Shown: positions 51,521-60,366 of the stretch, piece after piece
Numbering within the stretch: the first letter of the stretch is position 1
Layout: each line of letters starts with the position of its first letter
Assembly (NCBI RefSeq): GCF_026625045.1
Contig: NZ_CP113089.1
Coordinates: 372,001 to 436,000, forward strand
From: Microcella daejeonensis
GTDB lineage: Bacteria; Actinomycetota; Actinomycetes; Actinomycetales; Microbacteriaceae
Reading direction: 5' to 3'
DNA: 64,000 nucleotides
Translations under genes and position numbers: made by a program
Notes under the pieces: model-generated
Seen by the model: the letters and a program-made list of their open reading frames with translations, nothing else
Databases searched by the model: none
Told to the model about the DNA's origin: nothing

Positions 51521-52473
51521 CGGAAACCGAGCTGCGAGCATCCTTCGCCCGCGTACGCACCGAGGTGGGCAAGGCCGTGGTGGCCCAGGACGCCGCGGTG
51601 AGCGGCCTGATCGTCGCCCTGCTGGCGGGCGGCCACGTGCTGCTGGAGGGCGTGCCGGGCGTCGCGAAGACGCTGCTCGTGCGGGCGCTCAGCCAGTCGC
51701 TGAGCCTGCGCACCACGCGCGTGCAGTTCACGCCCGACCTCATGCCGGGCGACGTCACCGGCTCGGTCGTCTACGACCCGCAGTCGGGCGGCTTCGAGTT
51801 CCGCAGCGGTCCGGTGTTCACCAACATCCTGCTCGCCGACGAGATCAACCGCACGCCGCCGAAGACGCAGTCCTCGCTGCTCGAGGCGATGGAGGAGCGC
51901 CAGGTCAGCGTCGACGGCACGACCCACGCCCTGCCGCACCCCTTCATGGTCGCGGCCACCCAGAACCCCGTCGAGTACGAGGGCACGTACACGCTGCCCG
52001 AGGCGCAGCTCGACCGGTTCCTGCTGAAGCTCGTGCTCGACCTGCCGGCGCGCGACGACGAGGTGCAGGTGCTGCAGCGCCACGCCGACGGCTTCAACCC
52101 GCGCGACCTCGCCGGGGCCGGGGTGACCGCGGTGCTCGGCGCCGACGACATCACGGCCGCCCGAGCCGAGGTCGCCCGCGTCGGCGCGACGCCCGAGGTG
52201 CTCGGCTACGTCGTCGACCTCGCCCGCGCCACCCGCCAGAGCCCGAGCGTGAAGCTCGGCGTCAGCCCCCGCGGCACGACCGCGCTGCTCGCCGCCGCGA
52301 AGGCCTGGGCCTGGCTCTCGGGCGCCGAGGCGATCACCCCCGATCACGTGCAGGCGATGCTGCTGCCGGTCTGGCGACACCGCATCGCCCTGCGGCCCGA
52401 GGCCGAGCTCGAGGGCGTGTCGGCCGACACGATCCTGCGCTCGATCGTCAGCCAGGTCCAGGTTCCGCTGTAG
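51517..52473 (+). CDS. moxR: MoxR-family AAA+ ATPase
   Basis: 318 residues. Walker A GVPGVAKT is at 45-52, Walker B is ILLADEINRTPPKTQ, sensor 1 is VAATQNPVEYEG and the arginine finger lies in LPEAQLDRFLLKL. MoxR proteins act as chaperones for maturation or regulation of partner complexes, usually with VWA or DUF58 proteins, as here. The ATG overlaps the DUF4350 stop (ATGA). Confidence 0.97.
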   Translation: MTETELRASFARVRTEVGKAVVAQDAAVSGLIVALLAGGHVLLEGVPGVAKTLLVRALSQSLSLRTTRVQFTPDLMPGDVTGSVVYDPQSGGFEFRSGPVFTNILLADEINRTPPKTQSSLLEAMEERQVSVDGTTHALPHPFMVAATQNPVEYEGTYTLPEAQLDRFLLKLVLDLPARDDEVQVLQRHADGFNPRDLAGAGVTAVLGADDITAARAEVARVGATPEVLGYVVDLARATRQSPSVKLGVSPRGTTALLAAAKAWAWLSGAEAITPDHVQAMLLPVWRHRIALRPEAELEGVSADTILRSIVSQVQVPL

Positions 52474-52475
52474 CC

Positions 52476-53789
52476 GTGGCCGTCACCGGGTGGTTCGTCG
52501 CGCTCGTCGCCCTCGGCGCCGTGCCCATCGTGCTGCTCGCGAACGGGTGGGCGTACCTCGGCTGGATCGGCCTCTGCCTCGTGCTCGCCGCCGTGGACCT
52601 CGCTCTCGCGGGCTCGCCGCGCGCCGTCGCGCTCGAGCGCGAGACGGCCGAGCGGGTCCGGCTCACCGACTCGGCGCCGGCGACGCTGCTCGTGACGAAT
52701 ACGGGGCGGCGGATGCTGCGGGGCGTGGTGCGCGACGCCTGGGAGCCCTCGGCCGGGGCATCCCCCACCCGTCAGCCGCTGCGCGTTCCCCCCGGCGAGC
52801 GCCGGGCACTGCGGATCACGCTCACGCCCTGGCGTCGCGGGGAACGCCGCACCGCCCTCGTCACCATCCGCTCGCTCGGTCCGATGCGCCTCGCCGCCCG
52901 GCAGGCGAGCGTGCGCGCTCCGGGGTCGATCCGCGTGCTGCCCGAGTTCGCCTCGCGCCGGCACCTGCCCTCGCGCCTCGCCCGCCTGCGCGAGCTGGAC
53001 GGCCGCACGGCGCTCATGGTGCGCGGGCAGGGCACCGAGTTCGACTCGCTGCGCGAGTACGTGCGCGGCGACGACGTGCGCTCGATCGACTGGCGCGCGA
53101 CGGCCCGCCGCTCCTCCGGGCCGGGCGTCGCGCAGTCGCTCATGGTGCGCACCTGGCGGCCCGAGCGCGACCGCCGGGTCGTCGTGATCGTCGACTCCGG
53201 TCGCACCGCCGCCGCGCGCATCGCCGACGAGACCCGCATCGACACGGCCTTCGAGTCGACCCTGCTGCTCGCCGCCCTCGCCGATCGCGCGGGCGACCGC
53301 GTCGACGCCGCCGTCTTCGACCGGCGCGTGCGCGCGCGGGTGCAGGGCGCGCGCGGCGCCGATCTGCTCGCGAAGCTCACCGACGCCATGGCGCCCATCG
53401 ATCCGGAGCTGCTCGAGACCGACTGGAGCGCCGTGCCCGCCCTCGTCCGCTCGATGTCCTCCCAGCGCTCGCTCGTCGTCATCGCCACCCCGCTCGAGTC
53501 GCCGGGCGCGACCCGCTCCCTCCTGGCGATGCTGCCGCAGCTCACGAAGAAGCACCTCGTGCTCATCGCCTCGGTGACCGACCCCGCGCTGGCCGAGGCC
53601 GCCGCCGAGCGCGGCGATCGCGCATCCGTCTACCGCGCCGCCTCGGCCGAGCGCGCCCTGCTGGATGCCCAGCGCCTCGCCGCGGCCGTGCGCCGTCTCG
53701 GCGGCGACGTCGTCAGCGCCGCCCCGCACGAGCTGCCGCCCGCCGTGGCCGACCGCTACCTGGCGTACAAGGCGGCCGGGCGGCTGTAG
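52476..53789 (+). CDS. DUF58 (VWA-like) membrane protein
   Basis: 437 residues, GTG at 52476 two bases after the moxR stop. Two close N-terminal helices (VALVALGAVPIVLLANGWAY and LGWIGLCLVLAAVDLAL), an extracytoplasmic-like beta region, then the DUF58 motif DSLREYVRGDDVRSIDWRAT (about 190-210) and a VWA-like fold with VVIVDSGRTAAA as a partial MIDAS. Usual partner of MoxR. Last gene of the operon. In M. tuberculosis the equivalent Rv3693 is followed directly by SpoIIM and RDD genes. Confidence 0.92.
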   Translation: MAVTGWFVALVALGAVPIVLLANGWAYLGWIGLCLVLAAVDLALAGSPRAVALERETAERVRLTDSAPATLLVTNTGRRMLRGVVRDAWEPSAGASPTRQPLRVPPGERRALRITLTPWRRGERRTALVTIRSLGPMRLAARQASVRAPGSIRVLPEFASRRHLPSRLARLRELDGRTALMVRGQGTEFDSLREYVRGDDVRSIDWRATARRSSGPGVAQSLMVRTWRPERDRRVVVIVDSGRTAAARIADETRIDTAFESTLLLAALADRAGDRVDAAVFDRRVRARVQGARGADLLAKLTDAMAPIDPELLETDWSAVPALVRSMSSQRSLVVIATPLESPGATRSLLAMLPQLTKKHLVLIASVTDPALAEAAAERGDRASVYRAASAERALLDAQRLAAAVRRLGGDVVSAAPHELPPAVADRYLAYKAAGRL

Positions 53790-53813
53790 GCGCTCGCACG
53801 CGGCGGCGTCGCC

Positions 53814-56792
53814 TCAGGAGATCGCGGTGCGATCGGTCCGCAGCGCCGTCGAGCGGCCGGCGAACAGCCACGCGCCGAGGCCGATGAGCACGGGCACGCC
53901 GACCGCGACGATCGCGAGCGGCACCCAGGGCGGCGCGAACGGCAGCGGCCCGCCCGGCAGCGCGAGCGCCCCCGCGGTGAGCACGCCGAGCGCCGCCCCG
54001 ATGAGCGAGCCCACCCCCGCGAGCAGGATCGCCTGCCAGAGGCTGACGGCCCGGCGCAACGAGCGCGTGGCGCCCATCGCCCCGAGGATCGCCTCGTCGC
54101 GACGCCCGTCGATGCGCGCGAGCCCGATCGCGATGCTCGAGGCGGCGAGCGCGATGACGGCGCTCACGGCGACGAGCGCCCAGGTCGCGAGTGTCGAGGT
54201 GTCGGGCGGGCCGGTCTCGATGTAGGGGTAGAAGCGGTAGGGGTCGCCCGTGAGGTCCTGCGACAGCGCGGTGAAAGCGTCGCGCTGCGCGAGGGTGGGC
54301 TCCTCCGGAAGCTGGGCGATCAGGAGCTGCGGGCGAGCAGCGATGTCGAGCCTCTCCGCCGTCTCCGGGCTGATGAGGATCCGTCCGCCGAGCCCCGCCG
54401 ACAGCACCTGCATTGCCGCCGGGAGCCGATCGCTGCTCTCCGGAGGGAATGCCGCGGGATCGGCGAACTCGTCCGGCTCGACCACGAACTGCTCAGCGGG
54501 AAGCCGATCGATCGTGACCTCGCCGTCCTCGACCAGCAGGGGGTTGAGTGCAACTGCTCCGCCCCGGGCGAGCATCGCGCGCGACTCCGCCGACAACGGC
54601 TCTCCCAGGAATACCTCTAGGTCGTCCGGCTCCCCGATCGCGATGTCACTGCGGAGCATGTAGCCCGAGTACAGCCCCTGGATCTCCTCCGGCGAACCCT
54701 CGCACTCGCGCGGATCGCCCAGCTCCGGGTCGTTGGAGAACACCGCGCGGCAGTCTCGATTCGCGGGGAACACCCGCGCGACAGTCGATCCGCTGCTGGA
54801 CTCCCCCAGCGTGGGCGTTCCCGTCACCGGGTCGTAGCGAATGGATGGCTCAGAAGGGGTGCCCTCGACGACGGCGACTCGCGCATCAGGGGAGATCTCG
54901 AGGATCGCGGACTCGATGCCGGGGATGTTGTCGAAGACCGCCTCCTCCTGACTAACGTAGTCGTACACGATCGTCGACACCGAGACGGAGTTCGCCGGCG
55001 CCTCCGCTTGGTAGGTCTTGTCGGTCTCCGATTGACCGGCGGAGAGTACCGACATGATGAACGACGCGAGGAACACGGTCGTCATGACCGCAGCCGTCAC
55101 GGGAACGGTGCGCGCGGAGTTGCGTCCGGCATCCCGGGCAGCGAGGCGCAGTGCGCTGCGCGCCCCGCCGGTGGCCCGGGCGAGCAGTCGCAGGACGGCC
55201 GGCAGCGCCAGCACCACGCCGAGCTGGACCACGACCGCCCCGAGCCCGATGACGACCACGGCGATGATATCGACCTCGGGGGGCACCGGACTCGGTTCGA
55301 GCTCGGCCATGGCCGCGGCTGCCGCAGCACGCGCGATGACGAGCGTGACGCCGCCGATCAGCAGGAGCGCGGCCCCGACGATCACCACGACGAGCGCGGT
55401 GATCCGCGCAGCACGGCGAGGCGTCGGCGGACGACGCGCCCCGCGGAGCGCGGGCACGATATCGATGCGGGACGCCACGCGCGCCGGCACCAGTGCCGCC
55501 GCCCACCCGGCGAGCACCGCGAGCAGGACCGTGACCGCGAGCATCAGCCAGGGCAGGTGGAACCCGGGGAAGGACATCGCCCGCCCGCCGCTGAGCAGGG
55601 GGATGGCGACCGCCGCGCCTCCGATGCCGAGCATGATGCCGAGAAGACCGCCGACCAGGCCGAGCACGACGCCGCCGGCCGTCACGGTCGCCCGCATCAA
55701 CCGACGATCGCCCCCGACGCTCGCGAGTACAGCCAGGGCGCGTTGCTGCTGCCGGGCGCCCACCATGAACGCGGCTGCGGCAAGCAGCACGACCTGGAAC
55801 AGCAGGAATCCGCCGATGAGCGCGGCGAAGGCGAGCACGCCGCCACCCAGCCCGAACAGGGTGAGATCGCTCGGCCGAGCACCAGGGGTCGGGTCGTTTC
55901 CCAGCAGCACGGTGCGCGATGCGGCGATGACGCCCTGCTCGTTCAGAGCGAGCACGTCATCCCACGTCAGCTCCTGGTCGAGCAGGAAGTACCGGTTCGG
56001 GATCATCGTGCCCTCGGCGAGCGTGTCGGGGGCGGCGAGCAGTTCCTCGCTGGTGACGCTCGTGTCGGAGCTGCGGTAGACGCCGACGACGTCCACGGCG
56101 ATCTCGCCGTCCGGCGTCGCGATCGTGGCCTCCTCGCCGATGGCGATGTCGAGCGACTCGAGCAACGCCGGGGTCAGCACCACGTCCCCCGCCGTCGAGG
56201 GCGCGCGCCCATCGATCAGGTCGTACCGACCCTCGAGCTCCGGACGCAGTAGATCCCCCTCCACCGCCGGAACCGCGCGGAGACCGCTCGGGGTCTCCAC
56301 GACCGCCGTCCCGAGCGACTCGGAGATGAGTTCGCCCTCGACGAGCGTCGACGGGTCGACCTGATCTCCCTCGTTCCGGATCTCGTAGGAGCCCGCGCCG
56401 GTGTCCCACCACCCCTGCACCGGCGCCGACACCTCCTGCCGCACGTCGTTGTCGGGCGGCGCGACGACCTGGAGCACGGCCTCGGCCTCGGCTCCGAGCT
56501 GCAGGGCGACGAGTTCGGCGGGCGTGGCCTCCATGCTGGCGGTGACCACCGCCGCTCCGGCCATGCCGGCGACCGGCACGGCGATCATGACGGCGACGAG
56601 GATGCTGCGGCCGAGGGAGCGGCGCGCCGTGCGCGCCGCCATCCGGAAAGCGATGCGCAGCGGCGGACGCGCGAAGCGCTCCTCGGGGGCGCGCGGTGCA
56701 CCCCCCGCGTCGACCCCGCCGGAGCGCCCCGCACGTCGGCGTGCGGACCCGGTCGCACGCCCGGAGCGCCGGGAGCGCGCGGGCGCGGTCAC
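53814..56792 (-). CDS. FtsX-like ABC transporter permease
   Basis: 992 residues with two FtsX-type permease blocks. There is an N-terminal helix after a basic tail, a large extracytoplasmic MacB-like region (about 80-280), and helices around 305-520 (FAALIGGFLLFQVVLLAAAA). A second extracytoplasmic region (about 580-870) and three final helices (WALVAVSAVIALAASSIAIG) follow. It pairs with the ATPase encoded just upstream (GTGA overlap). Cargo unknown; such systems often handle antimicrobial peptides or envelope stress. Base composition is lower and codon use less biased between about 54300 and 56450 than at either end. Confidence 0.92.
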   Translation of the reverse strand: MTAPARSRRSGRATGSARRRAGRSGGVDAGGAPRAPEERFARPPLRIAFRMAARTARRSLGRSILVAVMIAVPVAGMAGAAVVTASMEATPAELVALQLGAEAEAVLQVVAPPDNDVRQEVSAPVQGWWDTGAGSYEIRNEGDQVDPSTLVEGELISESLGTAVVETPSGLRAVPAVEGDLLRPELEGRYDLIDGRAPSTAGDVVLTPALLESLDIAIGEEATIATPDGEIAVDVVGVYRSSDTSVTSEELLAAPDTLAEGTMIPNRYFLLDQELTWDDVLALNEQGVIAASRTVLLGNDPTPGARPSDLTLFGLGGGVLAFAALIGGFLLFQVVLLAAAAFMVGARQQQRALAVLASVGGDRRLMRATVTAGGVVLGLVGGLLGIMLGIGGAAVAIPLLSGGRAMSFPGFHLPWLMLAVTVLLAVLAGWAAALVPARVASRIDIVPALRGARRPPTPRRAARITALVVVIVGAALLLIGGVTLVIARAAAAAAMAELEPSPVPPEVDIIAVVVIGLGAVVVQLGVVLALPAVLRLLARATGGARSALRLAARDAGRNSARTVPVTAAVMTTVFLASFIMSVLSAGQSETDKTYQAEAPANSVSVSTIVYDYVSQEEAVFDNIPGIESAILEISPDARVAVVEGTPSEPSIRYDPVTGTPTLGESSSGSTVARVFPANRDCRAVFSNDPELGDPRECEGSPEEIQGLYSGYMLRSDIAIGEPDDLEVFLGEPLSAESRAMLARGGAVALNPLLVEDGEVTIDRLPAEQFVVEPDEFADPAAFPPESSDRLPAAMQVLSAGLGGRILISPETAERLDIAARPQLLIAQLPEEPTLAQRDAFTALSQDLTGDPYRFYPYIETGPPDTSTLATWALVAVSAVIALAASSIAIGLARIDGRRDEAILGAMGATRSLRRAVSLWQAILLAGVGSLIGAALGVLTAGALALPGGPLPFAPPWVPLAIVAVGVPVLIGLGAWLFAGRSTALRTDRTAIS

Positions 56793-57526
56793 GCCCGGGC
56801 TCCGAGCAGGGCGGTCGGGTCATCGCGCCGCGACTCGTCGACGACGCGGCCGTCGCGGAGGAAGACGATTCGGTCGGCCCAGGCCGCGTGCCGCGGATCG
56901 TGCGTGACGAGGATGCCGCCTGCCCCCTCGTCGATGCGGGTGCGCAGCATGCGCAGCACGAGCTCGCCGGTCTGCGAATCGAGGGCGCCGGTCGGCTCGT
57001 CGGCGAGGATGAGACTGCGGCCGCCGACGACCGCACGGGCGATCGCGACGCGCTGCTGCTGACCGCCCGAGAGATCGTCGGGGAAGTGGCTCGCGCGGTC
57101 CTCGAGCTCGACGAGCCGCAGCGCGTCGAGCGCCGCGCGTCGAGCCTTGCCCGTCTTCCAGCCGTCGAGCTCGAGCGGCAGGCTGACGTTCTCGTGCGCC
57201 GTGAGGGCGGGCACGAGGTTAAAGTCCTGGAAGACGAAGCCGAGCGTGCGCCGCCGGATCGCGGCCATGCGCTTAGGGCTCGCGTCGCGCAGCCACTCGC
57301 CATCGACGATCACCTCGCCGCTCGTCGGGGTCACGAGCCCGCCCGCGATGGTCAGCAGCGTCGACTTGCCCGAGCCGGAGGCGCCCATGATCGCGACGAG
57401 CTCGCCGCGGCGCACCGAGAGGTCGACGCCCGAGAGCGCGGTGACCGAGTTCTCGCCCGAGCCGTAATGCATTGAGACCGCATCGAGCCGCAGCAGTTCG
57501 CTCGCCCCGATCGCCGCGCGGCTCAT
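56789..57526 (-). CDS. ABC transporter ATPase (MacB/LolD type)
   Basis: 245 residues from ATG 57526, which overlaps the padR stop (ATGA). Walker A GASGSGKS has Lys54, the Q-loop is FVFQDFNLVPALTA, the signature is LSGGQQQR, Walker B/D-loop is LILADEPTGALD and the H-loop is LVTHDP. It energises the FtsX-like permease encoded next. Sequence is typical of the MacB/LolD/FtsE group. Confidence 0.96.
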   Translation of the reverse strand: MSRAAIGASELLRLDAVSMHYGSGENSVTALSGVDLSVRRGELVAIMGASGSGKSTLLTIAGGLVTPTSGEVIVDGEWLRDASPKRMAAIRRRTLGFVFQDFNLVPALTAHENVSLPLELDGWKTGKARRAALDALRLVELEDRASHFPDDLSGGQQQRVAIARAVVGGRSLILADEPTGALDSQTGELVLRMLRTRIDEGAGGILVTHDPRHAAWADRIVFLRDGRVVDESRRDDPTALLGARA

Positions 57527-58143
57527 CGTTCGCCGCCCGTCGACGCGATGCGGATCGCGGACTCGTCGGCCGACTGCCGCGACGGATCCCCGAAGGGTCT
57601 CGCGATGCCGACGCCCCGCTCGCGCAGCCGCCGGATGCGGGCCTCGGAGTGCTCCAGCCACCGCACCTCGGCCTCCGCCTGGAAGATCAGCGCATCCACC
57701 ACGAGCTGCCAGGCGAACTCGTCGGCCGTGTCGGGGTCGCCGCCGGCGATCTTGCTGCGGGTCAGCTCCTGCAGCGAGCCGAGCGTCGCGACCTTCTGCG
57801 CGTGGATGATCGCCTCGGCATCCACGTCGGGCAGGGTCACCGCGAGCGCGAGCTTGATCGCGAGCTCATCGCGCACCGCCGTGCCCCGCCGCACCGGGTC
57901 GGTGAGCCAGGAGCGCGCGGCCGCGGCCCCCGCGGCGGTGATCGCGTAGAACACGTGCCCGTCGCCGTCGACCTCGGTCTGCTGGATGAGCCCGTCGCGC
58001 TCGAGCCGGTCGAGCGTGTTGTACACCTGGCCGACGTTCACCGGCCACGAGTCGCCGGTGCGCTTCTCGAACTCGGCCTTGAGCTGGTACCCGTAGCTGG
58101 GGCCCTGGGCGAGCAGGGTGAGCAGTCCGTTCCGCACCGACAT
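57523..58143 (-). CDS. PadR-family regulator
   Basis: 206 residues from ATG 58143 (GGGAG eight bases upstream). N-terminal winged helix: SVRNGLLTLLAQGPSYGYQL, then VNVGQVYNTLDRLERDGLIQ with the recognition helix. The C-terminal dimerisation domain is of the Vir/PadR_C type. First gene of padR-ATPase-permease, so it likely represses its own operon, as in many PadR-ABC systems. Candidate operator repeats lie 40-78 bases upstream. Confidence 0.93.
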   Translation of the reverse strand: MSVRNGLLTLLAQGPSYGYQLKAEFEKRTGDSWPVNVGQVYNTLDRLERDGLIQQTEVDGDGHVFYAITAAGAAAARSWLTDPVRRGTAVRDELAIKLALAVTLPDVDAEAIIHAQKVATLGSLQELTRSKIAGGDPDTADEFAWQLVVDALIFQAEAEVRWLEHSEARIRRLRERGVGIARPFGDPSRQSADESAIRIASTGGER

Positions 58144-58182
58144 GAGCGACTCCCTCGTGCGCGACCCGCGCCGTGCGGGTGC

Positions 58183-58221
58183 ATGCTGAGCATATGCATG
58201 CCGAGAATGCGTGTCGAGCAT
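58183..58221. promoter_or_regulatory. Three operator-like repeats upstream of padR
   Basis: ATGCTGAGCAT (58183-58193, nearly palindromic), ATGCCGAGAAT (58198-58208) and GTGTCGAGCAT (58211-58221) repeat a common 11-base pattern at 15- and 13-base steps. They lie just upstream of padR, in otherwise AT-richer DNA. Candidate PadR binding sites or promoter elements. Confidence 0.55.
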
Positions 58222-58295
58222 GAATCGCGAACGGCGTGTTGCGAGCATCCCGTCGTCGCCACGGCGCCGCCCGTGCGACCGCACCGCGCACGCGA

Positions 58296-58327
58296 ACGGG
58301 CCGCCCTCCCGAAGGAGGACGGCCCGT
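58296..58327 (-). terminator. Terminator of the furA-katA operon
   Basis: ACGGGCCGCCCTCC (58296-58309) pairs with GGAGGACGGCCCGT (58314-58327), one non-Watson-Crick position, around a CGAA loop. It lies just past the katA stop. Confidence 0.75.
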
Positions 58328-58347
58328 GTCGACGGTGCGCGCGAGGA

Positions 58348-59850
58348 CTACTTCGCGGCGACCGCCTCGGCCGCCGAAGGCACCAGCGTGCTCTGCGGCT
58401 CGACGATCGGCGCGAGGCCGGCCTCGACGCGGGCGCCGAGGGTCTCGTCGATGTTCTTCCAGTACTGGATGACCCGCTCGCGCAGCTCGGGGATGGTGAC
58501 CCCCGAGACGTGCCCGACGATGTTGCCGACGAGCCGCTCGCGCTGCGCGTCGTCCATGACCTCGTTGATGAGGGCGCGGGGCTGCACGAAGTCGTCATCC
58601 TCGGGGTGCAGGGTCACAGCGGTGCGCACGAGCTCGCCGTCCTGCTCCCAGCCGCGGTCGGGGCCGTGAGCGGCCTCGTCGGCGTGCGGGCCGCCGAAGG
58701 AGTTCGGGGCGTACACCGGCTGCGAGGCGGGCGGGAAGCTGTAGTTCATCGTGCCCTCCTTCGAGTAGTGGTTGACCTCGTTCTTCGGGGCGTTCACCGG
58801 CAGCTGGTTGTGGTTGGTGCCGACGCGGTAGCGGTGAGCATCCGCGTAGCTGAAAATGCGCGCCTGCAGCATGCGGTCGGGGCTCGCGGCGATGCCGGGC
58901 ACGAAGTTCGACGGCGCGAACACGGCCTGCTCGATCTGCGCGAAGAAGTTCTCCGGATTGCGGTCGAGCGTCAGACGCCCGACCGGGATGAGCGGGTAGT
59001 CGCTCTTCGGCCAGACCTTCGTGATGTCGAAGGGGTTAAAGCGGTACGTCTTCGCGTCCTCGTACGGCATGACCTGCACCGAGAGATCCCAGGTGGGGAA
59101 GTCGCCGTTCTGGATGGCGTCGTAGAGGTCGCGACGGTGGAAGTCGGCGTCCTCGCCCGCGATCTGGTCGGCCTGGGCCTGCGTCAGCGTCTCGTGACCC
59201 TGGTTGGTGCGGAAGTGGTACTTCACCCAGAAGCGCTCGCCGGCGGCGTTGATCCACTGGTAGGTGTGCGAGCCGAAGCCGTCCATGTGGCGCCACGAGG
59301 TCGGCACGCCGCGGTCGCCCATGAGCCACGTCACCTGGTGCGCGCTCTCGGGCTGCAGGGTCCAGAAGTCCCACTGCATGTTGTGGTCGCGCAGGCCCGA
59401 GCCGGGCATGCGCTTCTGCGAGCGGATGAAGTCGGGGAACTTGATGCCGTCCTTGATGAAGAAGACGGGGGTGTTGTTGCCGACGAGGTCGTAGTTGCCC
59501 TCGGAGGTGTAGAACTTCAGTGCGAAGCCGCGGGGGTCGCGCCAGGTGTCGGGGCTGCCCTGCTCGCCGGCGACCGAGCTGAAGCGCAGCAGCGTCTCGG
59601 TGGTCGTGCCGGGCTGGAACAGCGCCGCTCGGGTGTACGCCGAGACGTCGTGCGTGGTCTCGAACGTTCCGAAGGCTCCGCCGCCCTTGGCGTGCACGAC
59701 GCGCTCCGGAACGCGCTCGCGGTTGAACTGGGCCAGCTTCTCGACCAGGTAGTGGTCGGTCAGCACGATCGAGCCGTCGGTGCCGACGGTCTGCGAGTGC
59801 TGGTCGCTGGCGACCGGGGCGCCGCTGGTGGTGGTCGTGTGATTCGTCAC
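58348..59850 (-). CDS. katA: Monofunctional haem catalase
   Basis: 500 residues, small-subunit (clade 3-like) catalase. Essential His53 ([10 protein letters not shown]), distal Asn in [13 protein letters not shown], haem-ligand Tyr about residue 335 ([14 protein letters not shown]). The GTG at 59850 has AAGGAG ten bases upstream. It breaks down hydrogen peroxide in the cytoplasm. It follows furA by 20 bases, so expression should be controlled by FurA. Confidence 0.96.
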   Translation of the reverse strand: MTNHTTTTSGAPVASDQHSQTVGTDGSIVLTDHYLVEKLAQFNRERVPERVVHAKGGGAFGTFETTHDVSAYTRAALFQPGTTTETLLRFSSVAGEQGSPDTWRDPRGFALKFYTSEGNYDLVGNNTPVFFIKDGIKFPDFIRSQKRMPGSGLRDHNMQWDFWTLQPESAHQVTWLMGDRGVPTSWRHMDGFGSHTYQWINAAGERFWVKYHFRTNQGHETLTQAQADQIAGEDADFHRRDLYDAIQNGDFPTWDLSVQVMPYEDAKTYRFNPFDITKVWPKSDYPLIPVGRLTLDRNPENFFAQIEQAVFAPSNFVPGIAASPDRMLQARIFSYADAHRYRVGTNHNQLPVNAPKNEVNHYSKEGTMNYSFPPASQPVYAPNSFGGPHADEAAHGPDRGWEQDGELVRTAVTLHPEDDDFVQPRALINEVMDDAQRERLVGNIVGHVSGVTIPELRERVIQYWKNIDETLGARVEAGLAPIVEPQSTLVPSAAEAVAAK

Positions 59851-59870
59851 GCGGGGAGTGCTCCTTGCAT

Positions 59871-60290
59871 CTATCGGTGGGCACGGCATTCGGGGCACAG
59901 GCCCCAGAATGTGACCTCGGCGGTCTGGATCTCGAATCCGCCGGAGTCGGACGGCGTCAGGCACGGAGCGTGCCCGACGACGCAGTCGATGTCGGTGATG
60001 GCACCGCAGGAGGTGCACACCACGTGGTGGTGGTTGTCGCCGATGCGCCGCTCGTAGAGAGCGGGCGACTTCGCCGGCTCGATGCGGCGCAGCAGCCGGG
60101 CCGCCGTCAGGTCGCCGAGCACGTTGTGCACGGCCTGCAGGCTCAGCCGGTGGCCGGCCGCGTCGAGGGCGCGGTGGATGCTCTCCGCATCGCTGTGCGG
60201 CATGCCCTCGAGCTGCTCGAGCACGGCGAGGCGCCCAGCGGTGATCCGCAGGCCGGCGCCGCGCAGCAGGGGCTCGAGCTCGGAGGGCAC
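59871..60290 (-). CDS. furA: Fur-family regulator (FurA type) upstream of katA
   Basis: 139 residues. N-terminal winged helix ([22 protein letters not shown]) and C-terminal metal domain with the [10 protein letters not shown] regulatory site and zinc cysteines C92, C95, C132 and C135. Actinobacterial FurA proteins repress their own catalase operon and respond to peroxide and iron. GTG start with a strong promoter placed so that transcription begins at the GTG. First gene of furA-katA. Confidence 0.94.
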   Translation of the reverse strand: MPSELEPLLRGAGLRITAGRLAVLEQLEGMPHSDAESIHRALDAAGHRLSLQAVHNVLGDLTAARLLRRIEPAKSPALYERRIGDNHHHVVCTSCGAITDIDCVVGHAPCLTPSDSGGFEIQTAEVTFWGLCPECRAHR

Positions 60291-60296
60291 GCCCCG

Positions 60297-60325
60297 ACCC
60301 TACCGAGTTATCGTGAATGAGTCAA
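60297..60325 (-). promoter_or_regulatory. furA-katA promoter (leaderless)
   Basis: On the minus strand TTGACT and TAGGGT are separated by exactly 17 bases, and six bases follow before the furA GTG. This is the best sigma-70-type promoter in the window and predicts a leaderless mRNA. The AT-rich spacer with ATTCACGATAAC is a candidate FurA operator. Confidence 0.75.
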
Positions 60326-60366
60326 AGAAACGAGCGACTCGTGTCGGGCATCCCGCGATCGATCGA

